64,000 nucleotides of DNA. Source: JAAELZ01 sp965237485. Lineage in GTDB: Bacteria > Pseudomonadota > Gammaproteobacteria > Arenicellales > Poriferihabitantaceae. A program made the position numbers and the translations under genes. Position 1 is the first letter of the stretch. Each line of letters begins with the position of its first letter. Location of the stretch: contig CBDEFQ010000009.1 of assembly GCA_965237485.1 (NCBI GenBank), forward strand, positions 1,364,001 through 1,428,000, read 5' to 3'. Below, piece by piece: positions 8,763 through 18,452 of this stretch. The notes beneath the pieces are model-generated. The model was not told where the DNA came from, did no database searches, and saw only the letters and a list, made by a program, of their open reading frames with translations.

Positions 8763-9605
8763 TTAAAGAACTAGCTTCTTTTCAGCAGGCTCTAAGTTAT
8801 CGTAGTTCCAAAGCTGTTTGCCCGATACATACTTTTGCATTTTGTCGATGCTACCGCAGGCTGGCTTGATGTTGTACATGCCCAACTTATGCGTTAGCCA
8901 CTTAACGTCAACTTCATTCAATTCACCGGGTACGCAATCAACACCGCAGTCTTCAACTTCGCCGCCAACAAAAATAGTGCCGTCATACATCGAATCGCCC
9001 AAGTTCTTGCCAGCATTGCCGCAAATAACCATACGGCCACGTTGCATCATGAAACCAGAGAATGCGCCGGTACGTCCGCCTACAATAATGGTGCCGCCTT
9101 TTTGGTCGATACCGGTACGTGAACCGACGTCACCTCGACAAATTAAATCACCCCCACGTATCGCCGCACCGAATGTAGAACCTGCGTTCTCTTCAATAAC
9201 AACCGTTCCCGCCATCATGTTTTCAGCACAAGACCAACCAACGCGGCCGGTGATAGTGACATTTGGACCATCGATCAAACCACAACCAAAGTAGCCTAAG
9301 CTACCATCGATAGTTAAATGTAAACGGTTCAAAATACCTACCGCCACAGCGTGGCGTGACATGGGGTTTTTCAAAAGGATCGTCCCCACGCCTGACTGCA
9401 TCAACTCACGAATTTTGATGTTAATTTCAGTCGGCTCCATATCTTTGGCGTCAATTTCAGCAGACTTTTCATAGTCAACTTCTATGCCCCAAGGATAAGT
9501 ATAGTTCTCTTCTTCAGAGGCGCTGAAAAAACGCTGCTGAGTTCTGCCGGTTAACTGCTCGGCATGCAGACCCATTTCATGGGATGTTTTCTCTACGCCT
9601 GCCAT
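8763..9605 (-). CDS. GXGXG-domain glutamate-synthase-like protein (MgsB/GlxC type), set A
   Basis: 280 aa. After an N-terminal extension of about 90 residues comes a right-handed beta-helix with repeated glycine motifs: GSLGYFGCGLIDG, GRVGWSCAENMMAG, GSTFGAAIRGG, GGRTGAFSGFMMQRG and GKNLGDSMYDG. This is the C-terminal GltB domain as a separate subunit, which holds the synthase together. The start overlaps the end of the amidotransferase gene by 13 bp, which suggests translational coupling. The set B counterpart lacks the long N-terminal extension. Confidence 0.88.
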   Translation of the reverse strand: MAGVEKTSHEMGLHAEQLTGRTQQRFFSASEEENYTYPWGIEVDYEKSAEIDAKDMEPTEINIKIRELMQSGVGTILLKNPMSRHAVAVGILNRLHLTIDGSLGYFGCGLIDGPNVTITGRVGWSCAENMMAGTVVIEENAGSTFGAAIRGGDLICRGDVGSRTGIDQKGGTIIVGGRTGAFSGFMMQRGRMVICGNAGKNLGDSMYDGTIFVGGEVEDCGVDCVPGELNEVDVKWLTHKLGMYNIKPACGSIDKMQKYVSGKQLWNYDNLEPAEKKLVL

Positions 9606-10528
9606 ACTCTTACCTCACCTTCATATGGGTCCCACGTTTTAATACGCTCTGGGAAAATGCTACGAATTGCTATTTCTTCTGATGCCAAACCGACGAATTC
9701 GTCGCTTTCATATAGCACCATCGGCTTTGCCGCCATAACGTCTTTAGCCATACCTAATTGGTCGCTAGTCGCCACTAAATAGGTGAATACGCCGTCTAGT
9801 TCACTAACGCTGCGGGTCATCGCTTCTTCAAGCTCATCGCCTTTCTCCATGCGGTCCGCGATGTATACCGCAATCAGCTCAGAGTCGCAGTTAGATACGA
9901 AGCGATGACCATGACGCTCCATCTCGCGTCGGAATGTCCAGTAGTTAGTCAACTGACCGTTGTGTACTACTGATACGTCGTTAAATGGGTAGGCCCAATA
10001 GGGGTGAGCTGAACGGATATCAATATCTGATTCAGTCGCCATACGGGTGTGACCAATCGCGTGCGTGCCTTGAAACCCGTTTAAGGCATACTGATCACAA
10101 ACAACGCTCGCGTCGCCCAAGTCTTTGATTAGCTCAAGACCACGACCAATCGACAAAATTTCAGCACCTTCAACATCTTCTACGTAGTCAGCTAGCTTGC
10201 GCATATCGCCGTCATAAGAAAAAGTGTAGCGATGCGCATATTCTGTTGCGTCGTCTTTATCAATAATCTTTGCGCCCAAAGAATTTAACCGCTTGTCAAC
10301 TTCAGCTTGACGCTCAATAACTTGTTGATGAATTTCAAAACCCGATTTCATGTCTTCCTGCTCTGCGCAAATAAAGCGCATAACATACTGACTGTCTTCT
10401 GGTGTACCGTATAACGCATAGCCTGTTGAATCAGGCCCGCGATGTTTAAGGGACTGCAGCATCGAGGTCATTTCTGTCCCGATATCTGAGCTTTTGCCCC
10501 TATGGATAAGTCCTGCGATTCCGCACAT
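9593..10528 (-). CDS. Class II glutamine amidotransferase (MgsA/GlxB type), set A
   Basis: 311 aa beginning MCGIAGLIHRGKSS, so Cys2 becomes the N-terminal nucleophile. Later motifs are LKHRGPDSTGYALYG, GHTRMATESDIDIRSAHPYW and VVHNGQLTNYW, the usual Ntn-hydrolase glutaminase residues. In NMG synthase the corresponding subunit acts on the gamma-glutamyl amide and passes the amine to the synthase subunit. It has a good ribosome site (AGAGAGGA) and follows the ligase gene after 129 bp, where an 8-bp-stem hairpin is present. Confidence 0.9.
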   Translation of the reverse strand: MCGIAGLIHRGKSSDIGTEMTSMLQSLKHRGPDSTGYALYGTPEDSQYVMRFICAEQEDMKSGFEIHQQVIERQAEVDKRLNSLGAKIIDKDDATEYAHRYTFSYDGDMRKLADYVEDVEGAEILSIGRGLELIKDLGDASVVCDQYALNGFQGTHAIGHTRMATESDIDIRSAHPYWAYPFNDVSVVHNGQLTNYWTFRREMERHGHRFVSNCDSELIAVYIADRMEKGDELEEAMTRSVSELDGVFTYLVATSDQLGMAKDVMAAKPMVLYESDEFVGLASEEIAIRSIFPERIKTWDPYEGEVRVWQA

Positions 10529-10614
10529 AAAGCAAATCCTCTCTAGTTAATAAAATTTGTAAGTTAAAGCGTGACCCTCTATCACAAGGATAGAAACAAT
10601 ATGATCAGCAATGG

Positions 10615-10644
10615 TGGTGCTACCTCACTACTAGGATAGCACCA
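10615..10644 (-). other. Intercistronic hairpin in set A
   Basis: Perfect 8-bp arms TGGTGCTA (10615-10622) and TAGCACCA (10637-10644) with a 14-nt loop, between the ligase and amidotransferase genes. No T-run follows, so an mRNA processing or stability element is more likely than a terminator. Confidence 0.4.
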
Positions 10645-10657
10645 ATTAGTCGCTACC

Positions 10658-12145
10658 CTAAGGTAGGCAATCGAGATAGTTCTCTAAGTCCCAATCAGAA
10701 ACACTGTGGTTAAAACGCTCCCACTCGTCGTTTTTATAATGATGGTAGACCTTGTACATCTCGTTAGGCATCGCAGACTTGATCACTTCATCGTTCGCAA
10801 GCTCTGTTAAGGCATCGCCCAATGTCATTGGTAACTTCTTCACTTCTTTACCCGCTTCCATCGCAGCGTAAATGTTACGCTCTTCTGGCTCACCCGGATC
10901 CATCTTGTTCTCAATACCATCTTCGAACGCCTTATAAAGCGCGCCGCCCATCAAGTAGGGATTAACCATTGAGTCAACCGAGCGATACTCGAAACGACCC
11001 GGAGCAGATACGCGCAGAGCGCAAGTACGGTTTTGATAGCCCCAATCAGCGAAGATCGGTGCCCAGAAACCTGTATCCCATAAGCGACGATAGGAGTTTA
11101 CCGTTGAAGAACCAATAGAAGTTAGCGCTGGTAAATGCTTGAGCACACCGCCGATTGAATGCAAACCAATGGGTGCTGGCTCGAACTTATCGAGTTTTGG
11201 ATCTGGCATAAAGTGGTTGTGACCACCTTCTCTATATGAAAATACGTCGTCCATGCCGCCACGTACTTCTTGGTGCAAGTTATTTACTTTCAAATCACCG
11301 CCAGTCCATAAAGACACGTTGTGGTGACAACCTGATGCCGATACATTCATAAATGGCTTGGACATAAAGCAAGCGTGCAAACCTTTCTCACGCGCTACTT
11401 GCGCGCAGATTTGACGGTAGGTGGTTAATCGATCGGCATTTTTCAATACGTCGTCGAACTGCCAGTTTAATTCTAGCTGGCCCGGTGCATCTTCGTGATC
11501 ACCTTGGATCATGTCATAACCCATCGCTTGGCCATATTCCATCACTTGCATAAAGGCAGGGCGTAGCTCTTCGAATTGGTCGATGTGATAACAATTTGGT
11601 TTAGTGACACCGCCATCTAGTTGCTTATTCTCGTCAAGCTTCAACCACATCATCTCTGGCTCTGTTCCACAGCGCATGTGCATGTCATGCTTGGCTTGGA
11701 ACTCAGCGTCGATACGCTTTAAGTTACCACGGCAATCAGATGTTAAGTGCTGACCTGGGTCAACTTTTTCTTCACGGTTTCGGTAACAAGTACAGAACAC
11801 GCGTGCGATACGCTTATCCCAAGGGAGTTGACAGAACGTTTCAGGGTCAGGGATGCCCACCAGCTCTGAAGCTTCAGGGCCATAACCGATGTAATCGCCA
11901 TGACGGTCGATAAATAAGTTCGCGGTAGAACCGTAAACCAACTGAAAACCTCTTTCAGCAATGCGCTCCCAATGATCAGCAGGGATACCCTTACCGACAA
12001 TACGGCCGGTCACCGAAACAAATTGGAAATAAATATAGGTTACGCCAGTTTCTTTGATTTTCTCGCGAACTTGTTTAACCAGTTCCGCCCGACCGGGGGC
12101 ATTGACCGTTTGTTCTAGGTCAGTTGAATTTTGTGACTTAGCCAT
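10658..12145 (-). CDS. Glutamine-synthetase-family ligase (GMAS-like), set A
   Basis: 495 aa. The GS beta-Grasp domain is followed by the catalytic domain with RCGTEPEMMW near residue 157, DHEDAPGQLELNWQFDD near 216, SGCHHNVSLW near 272 and APGRFEYRSVDSMVNPY near 378. These are the metal, glutamate and ATP sites. Family members ligate ammonia or an amine to the gamma-carboxyl of glutamate. It is longer than, and clearly different from, the 435-aa gmaS product at 24244-25551. Being second in an operon with an amine-type FAD oxidoreductase and synthase genes suggests an amine substrate rather than housekeeping glutamine synthesis (inference). A strong GAGGAGA ribosome site precedes the start. 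Confidence 0.85.
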   Translation of the reverse strand: MAKSQNSTDLEQTVNAPGRAELVKQVREKIKETGVTYIYFQFVSVTGRIVGKGIPADHWERIAERGFQLVYGSTANLFIDRHGDYIGYGPEASELVGIPDPETFCQLPWDKRIARVFCTCYRNREEKVDPGQHLTSDCRGNLKRIDAEFQAKHDMHMRCGTEPEMMWLKLDENKQLDGGVTKPNCYHIDQFEELRPAFMQVMEYGQAMGYDMIQGDHEDAPGQLELNWQFDDVLKNADRLTTYRQICAQVAREKGLHACFMSKPFMNVSASGCHHNVSLWTGGDLKVNNLHQEVRGGMDDVFSYREGGHNHFMPDPKLDKFEPAPIGLHSIGGVLKHLPALTSIGSSTVNSYRRLWDTGFWAPIFADWGYQNRTCALRVSAPGRFEYRSVDSMVNPYLMGGALYKAFEDGIENKMDPGEPEERNIYAAMEAGKEVKKLPMTLGDALTELANDEVIKSAMPNEMYKVYHHYKNDEWERFNHSVSDWDLENYLDCLP

Positions 12146-12229
12146 CTTTTCTCCTCTATGAATTTATAAATGTACAACTTTATTAAGCTGCTGCGGTTTT
12201 TGTAAAACTGTGTACTTGCACGCTCCCGC

Positions 12230-13573
12230 CTAACTCCACGGGAATGGGCTGCTTGATACGGGGTGTAGTCTACCTTCTGCATAGCGTGAAAACCTAAAAG
12301 GCTCGAGCAATGCACTGGTTTCGCCGCACAGTTCTTGCGCGACGAGTTTACCAACGCCAATCATCTTATATCCATGATTAGAGTCAGCGATCAGGTAAAC
12401 ATTGTCTGCAAACCGATCAAATACGGGAAAGCTATCTGGGGTAAATGAACCAATTCCGCCAGAGGGTTCGCTACTGTAGTTAACCATTTGACCTTCAAAA
12501 CGCTTTTGGCAATGCGCCAATGCAGACACCCACATGTGAGCGAAATCTTCACCCACTACAAAGTCGGGCGAGTCAACACCGTATGGGTCGACCGCGACGT
12601 CATCTGGGGGAGTTGTAATTGGGAATGGCGCTGCGCCGCCCTGAATGCCATTAAAATGAAAATCAGGCTTGTAATAAATGCCCCACATCTCGTCGGTAAT
12701 TAAACTGCTGTCGTGGTCTGAATACAGTGGCTCGTTAGAATCAACATGAATAACTGGAGGCGCCTTGCCGTCATTGGTTTTTTGCATTTCTGGGTCAACA
12801 CCCAATGTGCCTTCCTGCAATGACCAATATATCCACATTGGAATATCCGTATGAATGGTGCCGTCAGCACCTTTAATATCTACGGTTTTTTGTAGGCCTA
12901 ACATATCCCACATTTGCTTCGCCCAAGGACCGGGTGCGATCACTAATTGGTCACACTGAATATTACCTTTGTCGGTAATCACCGCCCGAACCGCTTCTGA
13001 GCCACTACCGCGCTCAAAACCAGTAACGGTAACACCGGCCTGAATGCGAACACCTTCACCTTCCGCTTTCTTCGCCAAGCCGTACATGGCTTTAGTATTA
13101 TTTGAAAAACCACCCTTCTTTTCATGCAGCACGGACGTAATGCCCTTGGCTTGCCAATCATGGAAAATACCTTTCATATAATCCATAGAATCTTTCTCGC
13201 CTTCAATGAAAGTGGATTCATATCCAATTTCTTTTTGTTGTTGCGCAATAGTCGCCACGTCATCATGCATACTCTCTGGGCTTATTTGCATATAACCGAC
13301 TGGATGGTAGCTAAAGGCTTCCATATCGCTTTCCCAAACTTCAACGCACTGCGCCATTAATTCGCGCATCGCCGGTTGGAAGTAATTGTTGCGCACAACA
13401 CCACAGGCGATACCTGAAGCGCCTGCTGCAATTGAGTCCTTGTCAATAATTAAAATGTCATTACCGTCGCCCTTGCCTTGTGCTTTTAGATTAAGCGCCA
13501 AGTGATAGGCCGTACTCAAGCCATGAATGCCTGCACCAATAATTAGGTATTTCGCTGAAGTTGGTATTGCCAT
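12230..13573 (-). CDS. DAO-family FAD-dependent oxidoreductase (sarcosine oxidase beta-like), set A
   Basis: 447 aa with the FAD motif LIIGAGIHGLSTAYHLA near residue 10, AAGASGIACGVVRNNYF near 50, and the C-terminal FAD segment PSGGIGSFTPDSFPVF then SNHGYKMIGVGKLVAQELCG. DAO-fold enzymes oxidise secondary or tertiary amino acids such as sarcosine, dimethylglycine or N-methylglutamate, giving an imine that releases an aldehyde or feeds THF. It is first in the set A operon, divergent from the GntR gene, so oxidation of the N-substituted glutamate made by the following genes is a reasonable guess. The usual partner subunits (SoxA, SoxD, SoxG types) are not in the window. Confidence 0.8.
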   Translation of the reverse strand: MAIPTSAKYLIIGAGIHGLSTAYHLALNLKAQGKGDGNDILIIDKDSIAAGASGIACGVVRNNYFQPAMRELMAQCVEVWESDMEAFSYHPVGYMQISPESMHDDVATIAQQQKEIGYESTFIEGEKDSMDYMKGIFHDWQAKGITSVLHEKKGGFSNNTKAMYGLAKKAEGEGVRIQAGVTVTGFERGSGSEAVRAVITDKGNIQCDQLVIAPGPWAKQMWDMLGLQKTVDIKGADGTIHTDIPMWIYWSLQEGTLGVDPEMQKTNDGKAPPVIHVDSNEPLYSDHDSSLITDEMWGIYYKPDFHFNGIQGGAAPFPITTPPDDVAVDPYGVDSPDFVVGEDFAHMWVSALAHCQKRFEGQMVNYSSEPSGGIGSFTPDSFPVFDRFADNVYLIADSNHGYKMIGVGKLVAQELCGETSALLEPFRFSRYAEGRLHPVSSSPFPWS

Positions 13574-13690
13574 TTGTTTATATTGGTTTTATTTTGGTTT
13601 AATATTTGGTAGGTTTTACCCTATGAAGCAATTAAATCACTTCGAAGTACCACTTGCAATCGATATGCGAGCCCATGTAAGATGATATCT

Positions 13691-13707
13691 TATACCAGAC
13701 ATATACC
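13691..13707. promoter_or_regulatory. Candidate operator in the GntR/set A divergent region
   Basis: Direct repeat TATACC at 13691-13696 and 13702-13707, spaced 11 bp (one helical turn), in the 221-bp region between the GntR gene and the set A operon. Suggestive only; no experimental consensus is matched. Confidence 0.25.
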
Positions 13708-13794
13708 TACTTGGGATTATTGGTACAAGCGGTTCGTATGACAATTAATTGCGATTATGATCCGCCCCGAAAATTATAGTACACGGCTAGTGCA

Positions 13795-14496
13795 ATGAAC
13801 ATGAATACAGAAGAACCGCAATTGAACCATGTTATCAAGGGATCAACTGGGGTATACGTTCACCTTAAAGAAGCCATATTAAGCGGTCATTATCAATACG
13901 ATGAGCGCCTGCCCCCGGAACGCGAATTAGCCGAAGCCTATAAAGTAGCGCGCGGCACCATCAGATCAGCCTTGCAACGCTTAGAGAAATCTCACCTAGT
14001 TAGGATCAAGACAGGAAGCGGCACCTTTGCGATTTACAATCCGCAATTCCAAAAAGACGATATAGCGGAAGACACCAGCCCAATGGAGCTGATTCAAACT
14101 CGTATTGCCATTGAGCCTTATATAGTAAAGTTAGCCGTTTCAAACGCCAACAACCGCGATTTACGACAACTAGAGGACGCGGTAACTCAGCTAGAACGTA
14201 CACGTGAAGACTCTGACGCTTTTTCCATCGCTGATGAAACGTTTCATTTAATTTTGGCGCAATGCTCGCAAAACCCATTGCTGATATGGATGTACCAAAG
14301 AATAAACGATATTCGTAGCCATACTCAATGGAGTGCAAGAAAAGACAATGTTCTCACTCCTGCAGCGATTGATCAATATAACATTCAACACCGAGCCATC
14401 TTGAGTGCCATCAAACGCAGAGATGCACCACGCGCTATGGAAATCATGACGGAACACCTACGCCGAGCTCGAGCCGATTTAGATGGTTCACTCTAG
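13795..14496 (+). CDS. GntR-family transcriptional regulator (FadR/FCD type)
   Basis: 233 aa. The N-terminal winged helix includes LKEAILSGHYQYDERLPPER and ELAEAYKVARGTIRSALQRL, the classic GntR recognition region. The C-terminal all-helical FCD domain has RIAIEPYIVKLAVSNANNRD, a DETFHLILAQCSQNPLL block and a final HRAILSAIKRRDAPRAMEIM block, whose Asp/His residues usually bind a metal and a small acid ligand. It is divergent from the set A operon and also lies upstream of the dmm operon on the same strand, so it may control either or both. The ligand is unknown. Confidence 0.9.
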   Translation: MNMNTEEPQLNHVIKGSTGVYVHLKEAILSGHYQYDERLPPERELAEAYKVARGTIRSALQRLEKSHLVRIKTGSGTFAIYNPQFQKDDIAEDTSPMELIQTRIAIEPYIVKLAVSNANNRDLRQLEDAVTQLERTREDSDAFSIADETFHLILAQCSQNPLLIWMYQRINDIRSHTQWSARKDNVLTPAAIDQYNIQHRAILSAIKRRDAPRAMEIMTEHLRRARADLDGSL

Positions 14497-14632
14497 CAAA
14501 AATTAAAATATCAAACTTAACAGTATTTGCTTAGTCTAGGCCAGAAGAAGCCCGCGTTATTGTCCATCTTTGGATTAGCTATTGGTTTTTCTTTGGTACT
14601 GTTTGTGTTGTGCCAATATCACTATACTGCAT

Positions 14633-15906
14633 CACTGCTGTCCCGTTAACACTAAAGAAACAGGCCTGATTTTCTCTCAATTTGATAAAATACGTTTAGC
14701 GATAACCCGTTGAATCAAATAGGAAAATCAGACCATGTCACATTGTAATACCGTTCTAAATCAAATACTCAAAATTGTTCCGAGACATGAATTCGAGGCA
14801 CTCGCAATTCAACATCATTCGGGGCGTTCATTCCGCAGAGCGTCTCGTTGGTCACAGTTCGTGAGCCTGAGTATAGCTCAATTGACTGGCCGTCATAGCT
14901 TGCGTGATATTGTTGATAATGTCAGCGCTCAATCACACCGCTTGTATCATCCTGGTAGTGCCGTGTTAACGCGGTCCAATCTTTCACGCATCAATGAGAA
15001 CAAGCCTTCGAGCCTTTATGAAGCGCTATTCTCTCAATTACTCAAGCGCTGTCAGAGCAAAACGCCAGGGCATAACTTTCGTTTCAAGAATCCCCTGTAT
15101 TCGCTGGACTCATCTACCATTGATCTGTGCTTATCGGTTTTCCCATGGGCAGACTTTCGATCAACTAAAGGGGCAATCAAACTGCATGTAGGCCTGAATC
15201 ATGATGGTTACTTACCTGAGTTTGTTAATATCACCGAGGGTAAATGTGCTGATGTTACTGCAGGCAGGAAAGTAGCTTTCCCGAAAGGCAGCATTGTAGT
15301 TATTGACCGTGGATACAACGACTATGCCTGGTATAAGCAATTGAATGACAAGGGAATATACTTTGTCACACGATTAAAGAAGAATGCTGCATACCGCCTT
15401 ATCAAGCGACATAGTGTACGCAAGGGAACGGGACTTAGCAGTGATCAAACGATTGAATTCACGGGGGTCAAAGCAGCAAAGGAGTGTTCGATTCGATTAC
15501 GCCGTATTGGTTATCGCGATGCCACTACAGGCAAGCATTATGTGTTTTTAACCAACCACTTTAAGCTCAGTGCTCAAACTATCGCCGATATTTATAAAGC
15601 CAGATGGCAGGTGGAATTATTCTTCAAGTGGATCAAGCAGAACTTAAAGGTGAAGTCATTTATCGGCACCAGCAAGAACGCAGTATTGACCCAAATATGG
15701 ATTGCGTTATGTATTTACCTAATACTGATGTTCATCAAATTGCAGTCGAAGGCGGGCAAAACGATGCAACAAATATTGAGGGTATTGCAGCTTAATTTGT
15801 TTGAAAAACGTGATTTAATGGCACTGTTGCGAGGGGACCCGATGCATCACCCAAACCTTAACCCTAATCAATTTTCGTTGCTGTGAAAGTTAACGGGACA
15901 GCAGTG
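14633..15906 (+). mobile_element. IS4-family insertion sequence, copy 1
   Basis: 1274 bp with ends CACTGCTGTCCCGTTAAC and the complementary GTTAACGGGACAGCAGTG, flanked by a perfect 9-bp target duplication ATACTGCAT (14624-14632 and 15907-15915). It sits between the GntR gene and dmmD, in what was about a 270-bp intergenic region, and may separate the dmm operon from its promoter. Confidence 0.95.
14735..15886 (+). CDS. IS4-family transposase, copy 1
   Basis: 383 aa DDE transposase. Visible are SLDSSTIDLCLSVFPWADF (first Asp), VVIDRGYNDYAWY (second Asp) and the IS4 YREK signature in IYKARWQVELFFKWIKQNLK (Y-2-R-3-E-6-K). It appears intact. It differs from copy 2 at four residues (SLS/SLT, SAQ/STQ, LTQ/LAQ, GDP/GNP). 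Confidence 0.95.
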   Translation: MSHCNTVLNQILKIVPRHEFEALAIQHHSGRSFRRASRWSQFVSLSIAQLTGRHSLRDIVDNVSAQSHRLYHPGSAVLTRSNLSRINENKPSSLYEALFSQLLKRCQSKTPGHNFRFKNPLYSLDSSTIDLCLSVFPWADFRSTKGAIKLHVGLNHDGYLPEFVNITEGKCADVTAGRKVAFPKGSIVVIDRGYNDYAWYKQLNDKGIYFVTRLKKNAAYRLIKRHSVRKGTGLSSDQTIEFTGVKAAKECSIRLRRIGYRDATTGKHYVFLTNHFKLSAQTIADIYKARWQVELFFKWIKQNLKVKSFIGTSKNAVLTQIWIALCIYLILMFIKLQSKAGKTMQQILRVLQLNLFEKRDLMALLRGDPMHHPNLNPNQFSLL

Positions 15907-16038
15907 ATACTGCATAGGATATTAGCTACCCAGCGGCGCTTAATTCTGGGGCATAATAAATCTACAAATTAGTATATAGATGAAGGACTAAAATTCATTA
16001 TCCCATCCTTCTAACTTTTTCTCTACGAGGTCACTAAC

Positions 16039-17133
16039 ATGAAAAGATTGCAATCCGAAATAGCTTCACGCCACCGCGCACTGGGCTCTAACTTAGAAGA
16101 ATGGATAGGCGTAGGCACTGCTTGGACCTATTCTACAGATGCCCGTGACGAGCATGACGCAGTTCGAGAACGTGCGGGCTTATTTGATGTATCAGGCTTA
16201 ATGAAGGTTTGGGTCACTGGCCCTGATGCGCAGGCCGTTGTCGATCACATCTTTACGCGCGACATGATGAAAGTAAAGCCGGGCAAATCCGCTTATGGTT
16301 TGGTACTCACTGAGGAAGGCACCATTACTGATGACGCCATTATCGCGTGTTTTGATACTGAGCGTTATTTAGTGTGCCATGGTTCAGGCCATGCACTTGA
16401 GATGTTAAATGAGAGCGGTAAAGGCCGTGACGTTACCATCGAACATACCGATGCCATTCAAGATGTATCACTACAAGGCCCCAAGGCTTTAGAAATATTA
16501 GCACCTCACACACCGCTCGATTTAGCTGGCTTGAAGTTTTTTAGCCAAGCTGAAACTATTTTATTTGGCATTGATGTGATCATCTCCCGAACGGGATATT
16601 CAGGCGAGCGCGGCTATGAAGTTTATTCAAAGCGTGAAGACATTTGTGAAGTCTGGGATAAAATATTAGAAGTAGGCAGCGATGCGGGTGTGATGCCGTG
16701 CTCATTTGCCTGCTTAGATAAAATTCGCATTGAATCTGCCTTGTTGTTCTACCCCTACGACATGAACGAAACCATCACTCCGTGGGAAGTTGATTTGGGG
16801 TTTGCCATTAATAAAGCCAAAGGCGATTTTCGCGGAAAAGACGCCTTATTGGCCAGCGAAGGCAAAGAGAACATCAAATTAGTCGGTCTGGTGGTTGACC
16901 ACGCTGACTTAGTGGGCGAAGGCGATGAACTGCATATTGACGGCAAGCAAGTAGGCACACTCAACAGCACCATTTGGTCTCATCGCATGGGAAAATCTTT
17001 AGCATTGGGTCATTTACCTGTCGGCCAAAATGCAGTTGGCACTAAAGTGGATGTTAAAGGTGATGTTAATTGCACTGCAACAGTCGTATCAATTGCCTTT
17101 TACGACCCAGAAAAATTGAAAATGCGTGGTTAA
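16039..17133 (+). CDS. dmmD: Aminomethyltransferase-family (GcvT-like) protein of the dmm operon
   Basis: 364 aa GcvT fold with RERAGLFDVSGLMKVWVTGP near residue 44, a central SRTGYSGERGYEVY block and a C-terminal barrel. Family members bind THF and accept C1 units. It is first in a plus-strand operon with the DmmA-family, reductase and heme-demethylase genes, the order known as dmmDABC in marine bacteria; the letters here are assigned from that order. It probably captures formaldehyde from dimethylamine demethylation as methylene-THF (inference). A GAGG ribosome site precedes the ATG. It is distinct from the true gcvT at 46875. Confidence 0.75.
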   Translation: MKRLQSEIASRHRALGSNLEEWIGVGTAWTYSTDARDEHDAVRERAGLFDVSGLMKVWVTGPDAQAVVDHIFTRDMMKVKPGKSAYGLVLTEEGTITDDAIIACFDTERYLVCHGSGHALEMLNESGKGRDVTIEHTDAIQDVSLQGPKALEILAPHTPLDLAGLKFFSQAETILFGIDVIISRTGYSGERGYEVYSKREDICEVWDKILEVGSDAGVMPCSFACLDKIRIESALLFYPYDMNETITPWEVDLGFAINKAKGDFRGKDALLASEGKENIKLVGLVVDHADLVGEGDELHIDGKQVGTLNSTIWSHRMGKSLALGHLPVGQNAVGTKVDVKGDVNCTATVVSIAFYDPEKLKMRG

Positions 17134-17195
17134 TGGCGAGCACTTTAAGCCGCTGATTCAATCACATCACTGCCACTCAACTATATACTCCAACA

Positions 17196-17807
17196 ATGAC
17201 AGAAACCGCTTCTGGAATTCGCAGCAAGCCGCAATATAGCCAACTCCAGCATGACCCCTTATCACGCTGGAACTTGCTTATCGGCGAAAGCGATGGCTTA
17301 ATCGGGCTGATTAACCTAGTGAATAACAGCCCGATCATGCAAGCGGCGGCCACCGCTGTTTTATATACTGGTGCCGATGTAGAAAAGGCTTATGCACAAG
17401 CCTACTTCACCACGGATCGGTGCGCAAAAGTGAGCCGATTTGAAGACAAAGATGCCTTGCTTAGTGCATTACCTGAGATATTAGAAAAAAGCTTTATGGG
17501 CTTGCGCATCTATATCAGTGGTTCTGAGGCTTTTTTATGGAAGATTCAGAAAATTGCTAGCCAACACGGCATGCATAAGAGTGAAATCAACATGGAGCTC
17601 AATGGCTCAACCGCGCGGCAAGTCTATTGCCCGCACTGTGAAACCCTTAACGAAGGGGTGATTACTGACATCTCAGAATGCAACGGCTGCAGTTTATCAA
17701 TCATTAACATTGATCATTTCTCACGCGAGATGGGTGCCTATCTTGGCTTCCGCGTTGACGCAGAAAACCCTGGCACTATTCCTGAAAAACAAGGATTATA
17801 CAAATGA
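17196..17807 (+). CDS. dmmA: Dimethylamine monooxygenase subunit DmmA-family protein
   Basis: 203 aa without membrane segments. Near residues 147-169 are two CxxC pairs (VYCPHCETL and ECNGCSLSI), followed by INIDHFSREMGAYLGF; these look like a metal- or Fe-S-binding ribbon. I match it to the DmmA family from this pattern, its length and its neighbours. The family is a component of the enzyme that oxidatively demethylates dimethylamine to methylamine. Its stop overlaps the reductase start by 4 bp, so the genes are coupled. Confidence 0.75.
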   Translation: MTETASGIRSKPQYSQLQHDPLSRWNLLIGESDGLIGLINLVNNSPIMQAAATAVLYTGADVEKAYAQAYFTTDRCAKVSRFEDKDALLSALPEILEKSFMGLRIYISGSEAFLWKIQKIASQHGMHKSEINMELNGSTARQVYCPHCETLNEGVITDISECNGCSLSIINIDHFSREMGAYLGFRVDAENPGTIPEKQGLYK

Positions 17808-18452
17808 CGTCCCAGTTCTCAATTCCTGTCACAGTTGTTAAAGTCGAACAGCTGACGCCGATCATCAAAGGGTTTACATTTGAACGTAATGACAGTCAGC
17901 CGTTTACCCCTTTTTCGGCGGGCAGTCATGTGGTGGTGAGCATGGAGGATGAGGATGAACGCCGCAGCTACAAAAACCCTTATTCGTTGGTGAGAAATTC
18001 AGCTGATTTCAAACAGTATCAAATTGCGGTTCGCCGCGAAGCCAACGGCCGTGGTGGTTCTGCTTATATGCACGACGAAATCGAAGTGGGGTCGCAGTTA
18101 GAAGTTGGCAACCCATTTAATTTATTTCCCGTGCATTGGTTAGCTCGCAAACATTTATTTATCGCGGGTGGCGTGGGCATCACACCCTTCATGGCTTTTA
18201 TTCGTGACATGAAAATGACCCATTCGCCGTTTGAGCTACATTACGGTGTGCGTAATGCCAAACACTGCATATTTTTACCAACCGTGGCCAGTTAATTTTA
18301 CGTAGCGAGGCCACCTGATTTTACCAACCGTGGCCACTGATTTTTATCGAAGCGCGGACACTTTTTCGCTTCCGTAAAATTCCTCCACAGCCTTCTTGCG
18401 GTTAACACTATAACCGTTAACCTGCCGTTCTTTTATTTGTATTGGAACAGCT

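Noticed and set aside
8818..9294. 158-codon plus-strand frame opposite the set A GXGXG gene
   Set aside because: It lies wholly antisense to a strongly supported gene, is rich in Pro/Ser/Thr as a mirror of glycine repeats, and has no ribosome site.
14497..14632. Hydrophobic 38-codon stretch (SIFGLAIGFSLVLFVLCQYH) between GntR and IS4
   Set aside because: No start codon or ribosome site, and it ends at the insertion target; too little to support a gene.
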